64,000 bases of DNA from Provencibacterium sp. (GCA_022792175.1 JAAWAN010000036.1:1-64000), one strand, 5' to 3'; positions 35,397 to 44,404 are shown, counted from the first letter of the stretch. Notes: generated by a model from the letters alone, not told the origin. Numbers and translations: made by a program.

Positions 35397-36428
35397 TCAG
35401 GTGGTGGTTCCGCCGGTCCATTCGCGGATATAGGAGGCAATCAGCCGGGCAAGCGCTTCCACATCGGCGGCGCAGACCACCTCGACGGGGGTATGCATAT
35501 TGCGCTGCGGAATTGAGAGGAGCGCGGTGCGCACCCCGCCGCGGCTGGAGGCGATATCGTCCGCATTGGTGCCGGTGCGTCCGCCCATCACATCAAAGGA
35601 AAAGGGGATGCCGTTTTTGCCTGCGCAGTCAGCCAGCTCGCGCGCCATGCGGGTGGAGAGGCAGGGGGCCATACCGATCATCGGGCCGCTGCCGAGCGCG
35701 GCGGTCTTGTGGCGGGGTACCCCTTCGCAGTGGCCAAAGGAGACATCCACCACAAAGGCGTGGCTGGGGGCAATCTGATAGGCGGCCGTCTGCGCGCCGA
35801 CGCCGCCCACCTCCTCCATACTGGTGAGGGCAGCAACGATGGTGCAGTCCGGCCCCTCTTCGGAAAGCAGCTGTGCCGCGCGGATGATGGCGGCGCAGCC
35901 TGCGCGGTTATCGAGCGCCTTACCGGTAAAAAGTCCGTTTTGAAGCGCGCAGAAGGGGACGTCAGCCGTCACCCGGTCACCGGGAGCAATCAGCTCCTTC
36001 ACGCGGGCGGCACCAAGGCCGGTATCGAGCGTGTAGCTGTCGATTTTGCCGGGCTTTTTGCTCTCCTTCTCTGCCAGGGCCTCCGGCAGGGCGCAGACCG
36101 AAGCCGAAACCGGCTCCCGCCCATGGATGATGACGGCTGAGGCGGGCAGCAGGCGCCGGTCGATGCCGCCACAGTTTACGACCTTGATAAAGCCCTCCTC
36201 ATCGATAGCGCTTACCATCAGACCGATTTCATCCAGATGAGCGTCGAGCATGATGCGCGGCGCGCCCTCGCTGCCGGTGCGCACGGTGCAGAGCAGCGAG
36301 CCGAGGGGGGTCTCTTCGCAGCAGCCGGCCTGCTCAAGCAGCTGCCTGGCGGCTGCCCGCGCGCCGCTTTCCTCTCCCGCTGCGCCGGGCGCTTCGCAGA
36401 GGCGGCGCAGAATTTCTTTCATTTCCAT
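35397..36428 (-). CDS. M42-family aminopeptidase, copy 1
   Basis: This 343-residue protein has intact M42 motifs: MLDAHLDEIGLMVSAID (first His/Asp metal ligands), GKALDNRAGCA (bridging aspartate), ALTSMEEVGGVGAQTAA (catalytic Glu-Glu) and VVDVSFGHCEG. It is expected to act as a cytoplasmic cobalt/zinc aminopeptidase on peptides. It lies between murD and the diverged M42 copy. A tandem duplication followed by divergence is likely. Confidence 0.9.
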   Translation of the reverse strand: MEMKEILRRLCEAPGAAGEESGARAAARQLLEQAGCCEETPLGSLLCTVRTGSEGAPRIMLDAHLDEIGLMVSAIDEEGFIKVVNCGGIDRRLLPASAVIIHGREPVSASVCALPEALAEKESKKPGKIDSYTLDTGLGAARVKELIAPGDRVTADVPFCALQNGLFTGKALDNRAGCAAIIRAAQLLSEEGPDCTIVAALTSMEEVGGVGAQTAAYQIAPSHAFVVDVSFGHCEGVPRHKTAALGSGPMIGMAPCLSTRMARELADCAGKNGIPFSFDVMGGRTGTNADDIASSRGGVRTALLSIPQRNMHTPVEVVCAADVEALARLIASYIREWTGGTTT

Positions 36429-36505
36429 TTTGTGCGTCCTTTCTCTCTGAAGGTGTTTCTATTGAAGCGACAGCCTGAAAAGGGCAGGTCCGCTTTTTGG
36501 CTTGC

Positions 36506-37924
36506 CTATTTTTTGCCCGAAGCCGCCCGGCCTTCGGGCAGCGCCTGCACCAGCTGCTTAAAATGCCGGCCGCGCGCCTCAAAGTTCGGGTAGCAGTCAA
36601 AACTCGCGCAGGCTGGAGAGAGCGAAACAATATCGCCCGGCCCTGCCGCCTGGTCGGCCAGCCGCACCGCCTCCTCCAGGTCCTTCGCATGTAAAATGGT
36701 GAGGGCTGCCGGATCATAGGTCGGGTGGGTGGTAACGGCCTGCTCGATTTTTTCGGCGGTCGCGCCGGTCAGAATGAGCGTTTTCACATGGCGGTTGATT
36801 TCGGGAGCGAGCGGAAGGAAGGGGATTTTCTTATCATATCCGCCCGCGATGATGATGAGCTTCTGCTCAAAGGAACGAAGCCCCGCAATGGTGCGGGTGG
36901 GGGAGGTGGCAATCGAATCGTTGTACCAGTGCACCCCGTCCTTCTCGCGCACAAATTCAATCCGGTGCTCCACCCCTTTAAAGGAGCGGGCAACCTGCTG
37001 CGCCGCCTCGGGCGAAACAAAGCCGCTTGTTGCTGCGAGGGCGGCGAGGTAGTTTTCCACATTGTGGTCGCCGGGCAGCAGAATCTCCTCCCGCGCCATC
37101 AGGCGCACGGTGCCTGCCCGGGTGGTGAGATAGAGGGCGTTATCCTCCGCCAGATAGGTGCCGAACTTTGGGCGGGCTCGCCGGGAGAACTGGAAAAGCT
37201 GTCCGCGCACCTGCGCGGCGAAATCGCGGGTTATTTCGTTATCCAGATTCAAAACGGTTCTGGAAAAGGCATGCTGGTGCAGGAAGATATTTTTTTTGGC
37301 ATCGATATATTCCGCCATATCCCTGTGCACGTCGAGATGGTTGGGCGTCACGTTGGTCACAACGCTGACATCCGGCGCGCAGCGCATCGAAAGCAGCTGA
37401 AAGCTGGAAAGCTCAACGACCGCCATATCCTCCGGGCGGATCTGTTCGATAACTGGCAGCAGCGCCCGGCCGATGTTGCCGCCGAGATGCACAGTATAGC
37501 CGGCCTTTTGCAGCAGCTCGCAGATGAGCGTAGTCGTGGTGGTTTTCCCGTCCGACCCGGTGACGGCGAAGGTGGGGCAGGGACAGAGCGCGAAAAAGAC
37601 CTCCATCTCGCTGGTGACAATGACCCCCTCCCGGCGCAGCTGCTGCAGCTCTTCCTTGAGAAAATAGACGCCTGGTGCGCGAAAGAGAATATCGCAATCG
37701 GGCTGCCGGAGATAATCCTCCCCCAAAACCAGCTTGGCCCCCGCGGCCGAAAGCTCCTTGGCTACGGCGCCGAGCTGCTCGGCGCTGCGGCGGTCACGCA
37801 CGGTAACGATGGCTCCCTTTTGGCAAAGAAGCTTTGCCAAATCGGTGTTGGATACGCCGACGCCGACGACCGAAACCCGCTTGCCACGGATATACTGAAA
37901 AAAACGCTCTGCTTTCTCGTTCAA
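36506..37924 (-). CDS. murD: UDP-N-acetylmuramoyl-L-alanine--D-glutamate ligase
   Basis: It adds D-glutamate to UDP-MurNAc-L-Ala in peptidoglycan precursor synthesis. The 472-residue Mur ligase has VVGVGVSNTDLAKLL, the P-loop VTGSDGKTTTT at about 121-131, VELSSFQLL, TPNHLDVH, GVEHRIEFV and DSIATSPTRTIAGL. The start is TTG 37924 with GGGGG 7 bp upstream. The gene stands apart from any mra/mur cluster and is followed 77 bp later by the M42 gene. Confidence 0.95.
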   Translation of the reverse strand: MNEKAERFFQYIRGKRVSVVGVGVSNTDLAKLLCQKGAIVTVRDRRSAEQLGAVAKELSAAGAKLVLGEDYLRQPDCDILFRAPGVYFLKEELQQLRREGVIVTSEMEVFFALCPCPTFAVTGSDGKTTTTTLICELLQKAGYTVHLGGNIGRALLPVIEQIRPEDMAVVELSSFQLLSMRCAPDVSVVTNVTPNHLDVHRDMAEYIDAKKNIFLHQHAFSRTVLNLDNEITRDFAAQVRGQLFQFSRRARPKFGTYLAEDNALYLTTRAGTVRLMAREEILLPGDHNVENYLAALAATSGFVSPEAAQQVARSFKGVEHRIEFVREKDGVHWYNDSIATSPTRTIAGLRSFEQKLIIIAGGYDKKIPFLPLAPEINRHVKTLILTGATAEKIEQAVTTHPTYDPAALTILHAKDLEEAVRLADQAAGPGDIVSLSPACASFDCYPNFEARGRHFKQLVQALPEGRAASGKK

Positions 37925-38044
37925 AAAAATGCCCCCTGTTTCTCTCTGCCGCCCTGCAGCGGGCCTCTGCCTCTGCCGCCGGCTTCTGCTGTTTTCCTAT
38001 CACAATGTGTGTACCCAATAATATGTTTCCAATTTAATGAGATG

Positions 38045-38084
38045 GTTTCTTCAAAGTGCCGGGAATCTGCCTCTTTGAAGAAAC
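38045..38084. promoter_or_regulatory. Inverted repeat between murD and trmL
   Basis: GTTTCTTCAAAG pairs perfectly with CTTTGAAGAAAC across 16 nt. A TATAAT on the minus strand lies at about 38110-38115 (CTATAATAGTAG), so the repeat sits in the leader of murD transcripts. It may be an operator or a leader hairpin. Other bases in 37925-38274 show no gene. Confidence 0.45.
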
Positions 38085-38172
38085 GGCGGGCTGTGAGCCC
38101 GGCTTCTACTATTATAGTAGGCCGGGGAGGAAATATCAATCAATTCCTGGAAAATTTCGGCCCGTCTCCCTC

Positions 38173-38202
38173 TTGACGAGCGGGCAGGTTTAGTGCTAAA
38201 TT
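38173..38202 (+). promoter_or_regulatory. Likely trmL promoter
   Basis: TTGACG and TAAATT are 18 bp apart, about 73 bp before the trmL ATG. Confidence 0.5.
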
Positions 38203-38274
38203 ATCATCAGCTGTTGTAACAAGCGTTTCATTGATGTGGTTATGATAACGGGATAATGAGGAGCTGAAAGCCGT

Positions 38275-38781
38275 ATGCCTGCTTTGAACCTGGTTCTGGT
38301 AGAGCCGCAGATTCCCCAGAACACCGGAAACATCGCGCGCACCTGCGCGGCGACCGGCGCGCGGCTGCATCTGATTGAACCGATGGGCTTTTCGGTGGAT
38401 GACCGCAAGCTGAAGCGCGCAGGGCTCGATTACTGGCACTATCTGGATATTACCCGTTATTCCTCGCTGGAGGATTTTTTTGCCCGCAACAGCGGAGAAT
38501 ATTATTATTTTTCCACCAAAGCGCAGCGGACCTACTCGGATATCCGCTATCCGGACAGTGCCTATCTGTTTTTCGGCCGGGAGGATGCCGGGCTGCCCGA
38601 GTGGCTGCTCTTTCGAAATCGGGAGCGCTGCCTGCGCATTCCCATGCTGCCGGGGCTGCGCAGCCTCAACCTTTCCAACTCCGCCGCGATTGCCGTCTAT
38701 GAGGTGCTGCGGCAGTGGAACTTTCCGGCGCTTGAAAATCAGGGGCGGCTCAGGGAATATGACTGGGAAAACAGCCAATAA
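38275..38781 (+). CDS. trmL: tRNA (cytidine(34)-2'-O)-methyltransferase
   Basis: This 168-residue SPOUT methyltransferase modifies the wobble base of tRNA-Leu using S-adenosylmethionine. The N-terminal VLVEPQIPQNTGNIARTC, the middle LFFGREDAGLPEWL and the C-terminal LNLSNSAAIAVYEVLRQW are the three conserved blocks, the last two forming the knotted SAM pocket. AGGAG precedes the start. It is followed 60 bp later by degV. Confidence 0.95.
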   Translation: MPALNLVLVEPQIPQNTGNIARTCAATGARLHLIEPMGFSVDDRKLKRAGLDYWHYLDITRYSSLEDFFARNSGEYYYFSTKAQRTYSDIRYPDSAYLFFGREDAGLPEWLLFRNRERCLRIPMLPGLRSLNLSNSAAIAVYEVLRQWNFPALENQGRLREYDWENSQ

Positions 38782-38841
38782 ACCAATACTTTATCATTTT
38801 ATCCGCCGGGAAGGATACCGGCAGGAAAGGGAGGTTTTTTT

Positions 38842-39720
38842 ATGCAGAAAATCAGACTGCTGACCGATACTACCAGCGATATTCCCGCTGAAATTGCGCA
38901 GGAGCTGGGGATAGAGCTGCAGAGCATCCCGCTCGCCATAAACGGGAAGGGGTATCTCGAGGGGAAGGATTTTACCAATCAGGAGTTTTATGAGCTGCTC
39001 ATGCAGAGTAAAGAGATACCGGCCACATCGCGCATCAATGCCATTAATTTTCTGGATAGCTACTGCCGCGCCGCGCGCGAGGGGGTGCAGGAGCTGGTGC
39101 ATGTCACCATCTGCGGCTCGGGCTCCGGCACCTATGAATCGGCTCAGACCGCCATTCAGATGTTTAAAAGCCAGCAGCCGGAGCTTTCCGGAAAAATGAA
39201 CATTCACCTGATCGATTCTCGCTCCTACTCGTTTGGCTATGGCCATGCGGTTATCGAGGGGGCGCTGCTCGCAAACGGCGGGGCTTCCATCAGGGAAGTA
39301 CTTGATGCGGTGAATCTCTGGCTGGATTCGACGGAGATTTTCCTTGCCTGCTACAGTCTGGATTTTGCGAAGAAGAGCGGGCGGATTAACTCTACCGCCG
39401 CCTTTGTCGGCGAGCTGCTCGGGCTGCGGCCGGTTATCCATATGGTGGAGGGCGGCAACCGGGTGCTGGAAAAGGTGCGGGGGGATAAGAACGTGGTCCC
39501 CGCCGTCTGCCGGCTGACCAAAGCGGCGCTGACAGAAAACGGGAAATATTATGTCATGAAGGGGATGCTCGATGAGCCGGCCGAAGAGCTCAGCGCCCTT
39601 CTGACAAAGGAAATCGGCTATCCGCCCGCCGGCATTTATAACCTTGGCGCCTCCGTTTCGATTAACGCCGGCCCCCGGGTGGTGGCCACCGTTGTACAGG
39701 GAAAGCGCCGGGTAAAATAG
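38842..39720 (+). CDS. DegV-family fatty-acid-binding protein
   Basis: This 292-residue protein is related to FakB, the acyl-carrier partner of fatty acid kinase. The N-terminal KIRLLTDTTSDIPAE and SKEIPATSRIN, the GSGTYESA loop and the C-terminal YNLGASVSINAGP fit the family lipid-binding pocket. No FakA gene lies nearby. ATG 38842 has GGGAGG at proper spacing. It is probably co-transcribed with trmL. Confidence 0.92.
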   Translation: MQKIRLLTDTTSDIPAEIAQELGIELQSIPLAINGKGYLEGKDFTNQEFYELLMQSKEIPATSRINAINFLDSYCRAAREGVQELVHVTICGSGSGTYESAQTAIQMFKSQQPELSGKMNIHLIDSRSYSFGYGHAVIEGALLANGGASIREVLDAVNLWLDSTEIFLACYSLDFAKKSGRINSTAAFVGELLGLRPVIHMVEGGNRVLEKVRGDKNVVPAVCRLTKAALTENGKYYVMKGMLDEPAEELSALLTKEIGYPPAGIYNLGASVSINAGPRVVATVVQGKRRVK

Positions 39721-39861
39721 TGCTTTCTGCATTGCTGAAGTTTTTTGCCGCTTGGCCGGCGGGCTGCAGCCGGAAGGGCAGGGCGCAGCGGAGAAGTTTC
39801 TCTTTTAGCAGATGGCTTTTGTGCCTGCAGCGGAAAGGTGTTTTGCGTTTGGCAGACCCTG

Positions 39862-39890
39862 TTGACTTCATTTTGACGATTTGCTATACT
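39862..39890 (+). promoter_or_regulatory. yebC promoter
   Basis: TTGACT and TATACT are 17 bp apart, about 80 bp upstream of yebC, in otherwise gene-free DNA (39721-39971). Confidence 0.75.
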
Positions 39891-39971
39891 ATATAGGTCT
39901 TTTTATCCCCTTTTTGGTATACCGAGGGGGGAGAGCGGTTATTTCACAATCTTCCTTACGGGGGCGGCAAT

Positions 39972-40706
39972 ATGTCAGGACATTCCAAATGGAGCACGAT
40001 TAAGAGAAAAAAAGAGAAGACGGATGGCGCGCGCGCCAAGGTCTTCACCAAAATCAGCCGTGAAATCGTAGTAGCGGTCAAAGAGGGCGGCGGAGATCCG
40101 AACAACAATGCGAAGCTTCGCGACCTCATCTCCAAGGCGAAGGCCAGCAACATTCCGAATGACAATATCGACCGGCTGATTAAAAAGGCGGCCGGCTCAG
40201 GCGAGAAGGACAACTATGAGGCCATTACCTATGAGGGATACGGCCCCTGCGGCGTTGCCGTTATGGTGGATGCGCTCACCGACAACCGCAACCGCACGGC
40301 GGGCGATCTGCGCCACTATTTTGACAAGTTCGGCGGCAACCTCGGGCAGAATGGCTGCGTGGCCTTCCTCTTCGAGCGCAAGGGCCTTATCATTGTTGCT
40401 AATGAAGAAGAAAATATCAGCGAGGACCAGTTCATGGAGGACCTCATGGAGACGAGCGCGGGGGACTATGAGTTCGATGAGGATGTGATCGAGGTATATA
40501 CCGCGCCCGACGAGCTGCAGACGGTGCGGGATGCGCTCGAAAAGAAGGGCTATCATTTTGAGTCGGCGGAGGTGGCTTACCTGCCGGTGACCGAAACGAA
40601 AATCGATAACCCGGAAGACCTCGAGAAGATGGAAAAGCTGCTCGATATGCTCGATGATAATGATGATGTGCAGAATGTCTGGCACACCTGCGCAAATCTG
40701 GATTAA
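39972..40706 (+). CDS. yebC: YebC/PmpR family protein
   Basis: This 244-residue conserved protein is annotated as a transcriptional regulator; some members are reported to help translation of proline stretches. The start MSGHSKWSTIKRKKEKTD, the SNIPNDNIDRLIKKA block and YEGYGPCGVAVMVDALTDN are hallmark sequences. It has its own promoter and a terminator directly after it, so it is monocistronic. Confidence 0.95.
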   Translation: MSGHSKWSTIKRKKEKTDGARAKVFTKISREIVVAVKEGGGDPNNNAKLRDLISKAKASNIPNDNIDRLIKKAAGSGEKDNYEAITYEGYGPCGVAVMVDALTDNRNRTAGDLRHYFDKFGGNLGQNGCVAFLFERKGLIIVANEEENISEDQFMEDLMETSAGDYEFDEDVIEVYTAPDELQTVRDALEKKGYHFESAEVAYLPVTETKIDNPEDLEKMEKLLDMLDDNDDVQNVWHTCANLD

Positions 40707-40720
40707 AAATGGCGACTGCC

Positions 40721-40760
40721 GGGCGGCCCTGTTTGAAAAAACGGGCCGCCCCACTTTTTT
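40721..40760 (+). terminator. yebC terminator
   Basis: The stem GGGCGGCCC / GGGCCGCCC is followed by CACTTTTTT, 15 bp after the yebC stop. Confidence 0.85.
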
Positions 40761-40859
40761 ATCGTCTCTGTACTGTCCGGCAGCTAAAGCCCATAGAGGG
40801 AGAGAGCGCGGGCTGCGTTGACGATATCCGCGGGGAATTTTGCAGAAGGAGGGAACGTT

Positions 40860-42122
40860 TTGGAGCTGTCGCTGCCGCTGCCTGTGGCCTATGTGCTCGG
40901 GCGGCTGGAGGAAAAAGGATATGCGGCCTACGCGGTGGGCGGCTGCATCCGCGACCGGCTGCTGAATAGGGAGCCGAACGACTGGGATATTGCCTGCAGC
41001 GCGCTCCCGCAGGAGATATCTGCCGTCTTCAGCGGGAAGGCGCGCATTCTCCCGACCGGCCTGCAGCATGGAACGGTGACGCTGCTGCTGGAGGGCTGGC
41101 AGATAGAGGCGACCACCTTTCGGATAGACGGGCCCTATACCGGCCACCGCCGGCCGGAGCAGGTATCCTTTACGGACGATATCGAAAAGGACCTCGCCCG
41201 GCGGGATTTTACCATCAACGCGATGGCCTACAGCCCGCTGCGCGGCTTTGCCGACCCCTTCGGCGGGCAGGAGGATCTGAAGAGGGGAAGGCTGCGCTGT
41301 GTCGGCGCGCCCGTTCAGCGTTTTACCGAGGATGCCCTGCGGATTCTGCGCGCAGTCCGTTTTCTTGCCCAGCTGGGCTTTTCGCCGGAGGAGAGAACGC
41401 GCCGGGCGATCTTTTCCGAAAGGGAGCTGCTGCGGGCGGTCTCTGCCGAGCGGCTGACGGCCGAGACCGGAAAGCTCCTCTGCGCTTTGAATGCCGAAAA
41501 GGTGCTGCGGGAATACCGGGAGGTGCTGGCTGTCTTTCTGCCGGAAATAGAGCGGGCGGAGGGGGAAAGCTGGGAGTGCATTCTCCGGGCGATCGGAAGG
41601 CTTCCCGCCTGCCTGCCTCTTCGTCTGGCGGCGCTCATTAGCTTCGCTGCAGGAGGGGAGGATATGAAAGAAAATGCCCGTTGTGCGGACAGCGCGCTTC
41701 GGCGGCTGCACTATGATAACCGCACGCGGGAGACGGTGGACTTTCTGATTGAAAACCGGGAGGCGCCTGTTTTGGAAACGGCGCTGTCCGTCCGCCGCTG
41801 GCTCTGCCGGGCGGGCGAGGAGCGGTTTTTCTCCCTTCTCAGCCTGCGGCGCGCCTTCTCTTTGGAGGATATGGCGGCCCTTGAGGCGCTGGATGAAGCA
41901 GAGCGGCTGGCGAGGGACGCCATCCGGCAGGGGATGCCCCTTTCGCCGGGAGAGCTGGCTGTTGGCGGAAGCGACCTGCTCTGTCTGGGCGTTTTGGCCG
42001 GGCCGCAGGTCGGGCAGCTGCTTCGGCTGCTGCATGAGCGGGTAATAGAGGGCAGCTGCGAAAACAGCCGGGAGGCGCTGCTGCACCTGCTGGAGCGGGA
42101 GGGATGGCTGCAGAGCGATTAG
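40860..42122 (+). CDS. cca: CCA tRNA nucleotidyltransferase
   Basis: It adds or repairs the 3' CCA of tRNA. The 420-residue class II enzyme has the poly(A)-polymerase head: YAVGGCIRDRLLNREPNDWDIA (GGxxRD and DxD metal site), then RRDFTINAMAY and RFTEDALRILRAVRF (base-recognition motif). The C-terminal body is helical. I chose TTG 40860 because GGAGG lies 7 bp upstream; an earlier in-frame codon at 40818 has no ribosome site. It is followed by a terminator. Confidence 0.93.
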   Translation: MELSLPLPVAYVLGRLEEKGYAAYAVGGCIRDRLLNREPNDWDIACSALPQEISAVFSGKARILPTGLQHGTVTLLLEGWQIEATTFRIDGPYTGHRRPEQVSFTDDIEKDLARRDFTINAMAYSPLRGFADPFGGQEDLKRGRLRCVGAPVQRFTEDALRILRAVRFLAQLGFSPEERTRRAIFSERELLRAVSAERLTAETGKLLCALNAEKVLREYREVLAVFLPEIERAEGESWECILRAIGRLPACLPLRLAALISFAAGGEDMKENARCADSALRRLHYDNRTRETVDFLIENREAPVLETALSVRRWLCRAGEERFFSLLSLRRAFSLEDMAALEALDEAERLARDAIRQGMPLSPGELAVGGSDLLCLGVLAGPQVGQLLRLLHERVIEGSCENSREALLHLLEREGWLQSD

Positions 42123-42181
42123 CGTTCAAAAGCAGAAAAGGGGACAGGCCATTTCATCAGGCAAAGAGACCTGCCCAACCA

Positions 42182-42222
42182 GCAAAATGCGGCAGAACCA
42201 GGTCGGTTCTGCCGCATTTTGC
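42182..42222. terminator. Terminator after cca
   Basis: A perfect 18-bp stem (GCAAAATGCGGCAGAACC and complement) with a 5-nt loop lies 60 bp after cca. It is A/T-ended on both sides, so may serve both strands. Confidence 0.75.
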
Positions 42223-42268
42223 ATAAAATAGACAGGAGCTCTGTTTTCAGAAGAAGGAGGAATGCGGA

Positions 42269-42481
42269 ATGCATCCGGTGTGTGCAGATGGCATGGGCGG
42301 CAGGAGCCTCCTGCTGGCGGCGACTGCCGTTGCCGCAGGGCTGGCCGAAGGAAAATCGGCAGAGGATATAGCCGTTCTGGCCGCTTTTCTGGATGTGGTT
42401 GCCGATCAGCTTTCTCTGCTGGCAGCCCTGCAGGCGGCATGCGGGAGCTCTTGCTCTCCTGCGCCGGGGGATATCAGCTAA
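42269..42481 (+). CDS. Small DUF6774-like protein
   Basis: This 70-residue protein has AATAVAAGLAEGKSAEDIAVLAAFLDVVADQL, matching the pattern of short Clostridial proteins of about 60-70 residues with two amphipathic helices (AIALAKGLSDDELALLAAFFTQLGDTL-like). GGAGG lies 8 bp before the ATG. The last 8 bp overlap the end of the convergent M23 gene. The function is unknown. Confidence 0.65.
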   Translation: MHPVCADGMGGRSLLLAATAVAAGLAEGKSAEDIAVLAAFLDVVADQLSLLAALQAACGSSCSPAPGDIS

Positions 42482-43322
42482 GCCCCATCGTGCTGACCGG
42501 ATCAGCCCACTTGCCATCCTGCTTCATGCCGAAGTGCAGGTGGCTCTGCAGGCTGATTTCGCAGGGGATTTTATCCACCTGGCCGATAGTATCTTTCACC
42601 TTGACTTCGTCCCCTTCCTTCACCGGGAGGGAATTTTTATCCAGCCCGCAGTAGACTGAAACGATGCCGCCGGTATGCTCGATTTCCATGCAGCAGCCCC
42701 AGAGTGCATCCTCATAGATGCGGGAGATGACGCCGTCGGCGCAGGCCATGACCTCCGTCCCCTTCTCTGCCTTGATATCGATGCCGTCATGGGTACGCCA
42801 GTCGTTGAGCGTCTGGTTTTTCACCAGTTCGCCGCCCGAATAGGGATTAAAGACCTCGGAGATGACGGGCAGCGAGAAGGCCAGCGGCTGCTGCACTGCA
42901 GGCTGCTTTTCCGAGGCGGAGGGAGCGGCGGACGGTTTCCAGACATCCTCTGCAGGCTCTGAAGATATGGCAGAGGACGAGGGCGCGGACGAGGAGGCGG
43001 CAGAGGAAGAGGAGCTCTCGCTCTTTTCGGCGGGCTTTTTGCTCTTCTCTACCTCGATGCCCTCCAGCTTGTTTTCGGCATTTTCGGCCTGCTGCAGCTG
43101 GGAGAAGCCCCAGTCGGCCGCGCTGCTGCTTCCGGCCTCGCTCGAGACGATGGGGGCGAGGCTCTCGGTGTTTTTTTCTTCCGGCGTGGTGAAGGAATTC
43201 ATTGTCGCATCGACCGCTACCCATGCGGCGGCGCCTGCGCCGACAATGCAGACTGCCAGGGCGATGTAGAATCCCTTTGAGGAAAGGAATTTACCAAACT
43301 TTGATTGATTCAGGTTGCTCAT
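42474..43322 (-). CDS. SpoIIQ-like M23 metallopeptidase
   Basis: This 282-residue single-pass membrane protein (helix about 18-36) has a long Ser/Ala/Glu/Lys-rich linker and a C-terminal LytM domain: THDGIDIKAEKGTEVMACADG (H-x3-D zinc motif) and LQSHLHFGMKQ (H-x-H). The layout equals SpoIIQ, which builds the forespore-mother cell channel with SpoIIIA proteins; clostridial versions keep the zinc residues, as here. It has no sporulation neighbours in this window, so the SpoIIQ role is likely but not certain. Confidence 0.82.
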   Translation of the reverse strand: MSNLNQSKFGKFLSSKGFYIALAVCIVGAGAAAWVAVDATMNSFTTPEEKNTESLAPIVSSEAGSSSAADWGFSQLQQAENAENKLEGIEVEKSKKPAEKSESSSSSAASSSAPSSSAISSEPAEDVWKPSAAPSASEKQPAVQQPLAFSLPVISEVFNPYSGGELVKNQTLNDWRTHDGIDIKAEKGTEVMACADGVISRIYEDALWGCCMEIEHTGGIVSVYCGLDKNSLPVKEGDEVKVKDTIGQVDKIPCEISLQSHLHFGMKQDGKWADPVSTMGLS

Positions 43323-43399
43323 TTTTACTTTTGCACCTCCGCCCTTAGTTTGTACCCGCCGGTTGGGGTTTATGCAGAGCGCTTTACCGGGAGAGGACG

Positions 43400-43804
43400 T
43401 TATTTTTCTCTTTTCCCCGCAGCGTTCTCCCGGGGCTCGCGGAAGGCGCGAAAGGCGGACCAGAGCTCTTTGAGGCCAATCAGCAGCAAAAAGGCGGCAA
43501 ACAGCCTGCGCAGAAGCGTTTCCGGCAGCGAACCGGCCAGCAAAACGCCCAGATAGGCTCCCGCCAGCCCGGCCGGGATGAGCAGCGCGCAGAGCTTAAA
43601 ATCGACCAGCCGGTTTTTGATATGGAAGATGAGCGAAACGGCGGCGACCGGAAGAAAAAAGGCGAGGTTTATCCCCTGCGCCTGCATCTGCTCCATCTGC
43701 CGGAAAACGCTCAGGTAGATGAGCAGTACGCCGCCCCCGCCCATCCCCAGCGCACCGAGCACCGCGCTGAGAAAGGCGGGGAGCAGCGCTGAAAGCCATT
43801 GCAT
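43400..43804 (-). CDS. Half-size TauE/SafE permease, second half
   Basis: This 134-residue membrane protein has about four helices and the family loop ALGMGGGGVLLIYL near the N-terminus. Full TauE/SafE sulfonate/sulfite exporters have about 250 residues made of two such repeats. This gene and the next encode one repeat each and probably assemble as a heterodimer. ATG 43804 has GGGGC upstream; the frame to 43885 overlaps the neighbour. Confidence 0.82.
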   Translation of the reverse strand: MQWLSALLPAFLSAVLGALGMGGGGVLLIYLSVFRQMEQMQAQGINLAFFLPVAAVSLIFHIKNRLVDFKLCALLIPAGLAGAYLGVLLAGSLPETLLRRLFAAFLLLIGLKELWSAFRAFREPRENAAGKREK

Positions 43805-43821
43805 GAAAATTGCCCCTTTCT

Positions 43822-44175
43822 TTATCGAAGAAACAGACGGATGGAGGAATAAAGAATCAGCAGGCTGAAAATCAGCCGGATCCATTTGACCGGCAGGCGC
43901 TGCAGCAGCCAGGCGCCTGCCGCCGCGCCCATGATGCCGCCCGGAAGAAAGGGGAGCGCATTTTTCAGCTGAACCTCCCCTCTGTACAGATAGACCCCCA
44001 GCGTGAACAGCGAAAGCGAGCCGATAATGCAGATAGAGGTGGCGTGCGACCGGCGGTCCTCCACCCCCGCTGCCTTTAAAAGAGGGACGGCAGCCATCCC
44101 GCCTCCCGAGCCAAACAGGCCATTTAAAAAGCCGACCAGTATGCCGGCAGCGCCAATCAGCACTTTTTTGAACAA
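43822..44175 (-). CDS. Half-size TauE/SafE permease, first half
   Basis: This 117-residue membrane protein has the repeat motif GFLNGLFGSGGGMAAVPLL. I chose TTG 44175 (FKKVLIGAAG) because AGGGGG lies 8 bp upstream and because other half-size members have this length; the frame stays open to an ATG at 44247. It lies 17 bp before its partner. The transported anion is unknown. Confidence 0.8.
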   Translation of the reverse strand: MFKKVLIGAAGILVGFLNGLFGSGGGMAAVPLLKAAGVEDRRSHATSICIIGSLSLFTLGVYLYRGEVQLKNALPFLPGGIMGAAAGAWLLQRLPVKWIRLIFSLLILYSSIRLFLR

Positions 44176-44291
44176 TCCTTCATCCCCCTGCGGCTGAAAA
44201 TAGAGATAATAAGGGCAGGCCAAAAGCAGCCCCGTGTCAGCTTTCATAGTCGGTGCATGGTTCTGCCTACAGCGAAGCAGCCACTGTGGGC

Positions 44292-44330
44292 AGGGCCTGC
44301 TGCAAAATCAAAATTTTGCAGCGAGCCCTT
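44292..44330. repeat. Dispersed hairpin repeat, copy C
   Basis: GCTGCAAAAT pairs with ATTTTGCAGC across 4 nt, extended by GGGC-type outer arms. It is closely related to 29839-29878. Confidence 0.55.
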
Positions 44331-44404
44331 TGGGTGCGCTGACGATATCAGCGAGGCGGTTTTGATACCCCGCCCCCCTCTGATAAAAGGGGAAGAGAGA
44401 GCAG

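Noticed and set aside
40197-42086. A 629-codon minus-strand frame opposite yebC and cca
   Set aside because: It runs across two well-defined genes and their terminator, and has no recognisable domain.
42474-42489. Possible frame problem where the small DUF6774-like gene meets the M23 gene
   Set aside because: The 8-bp convergent overlap of stop regions is ordinary and both frames are intact.
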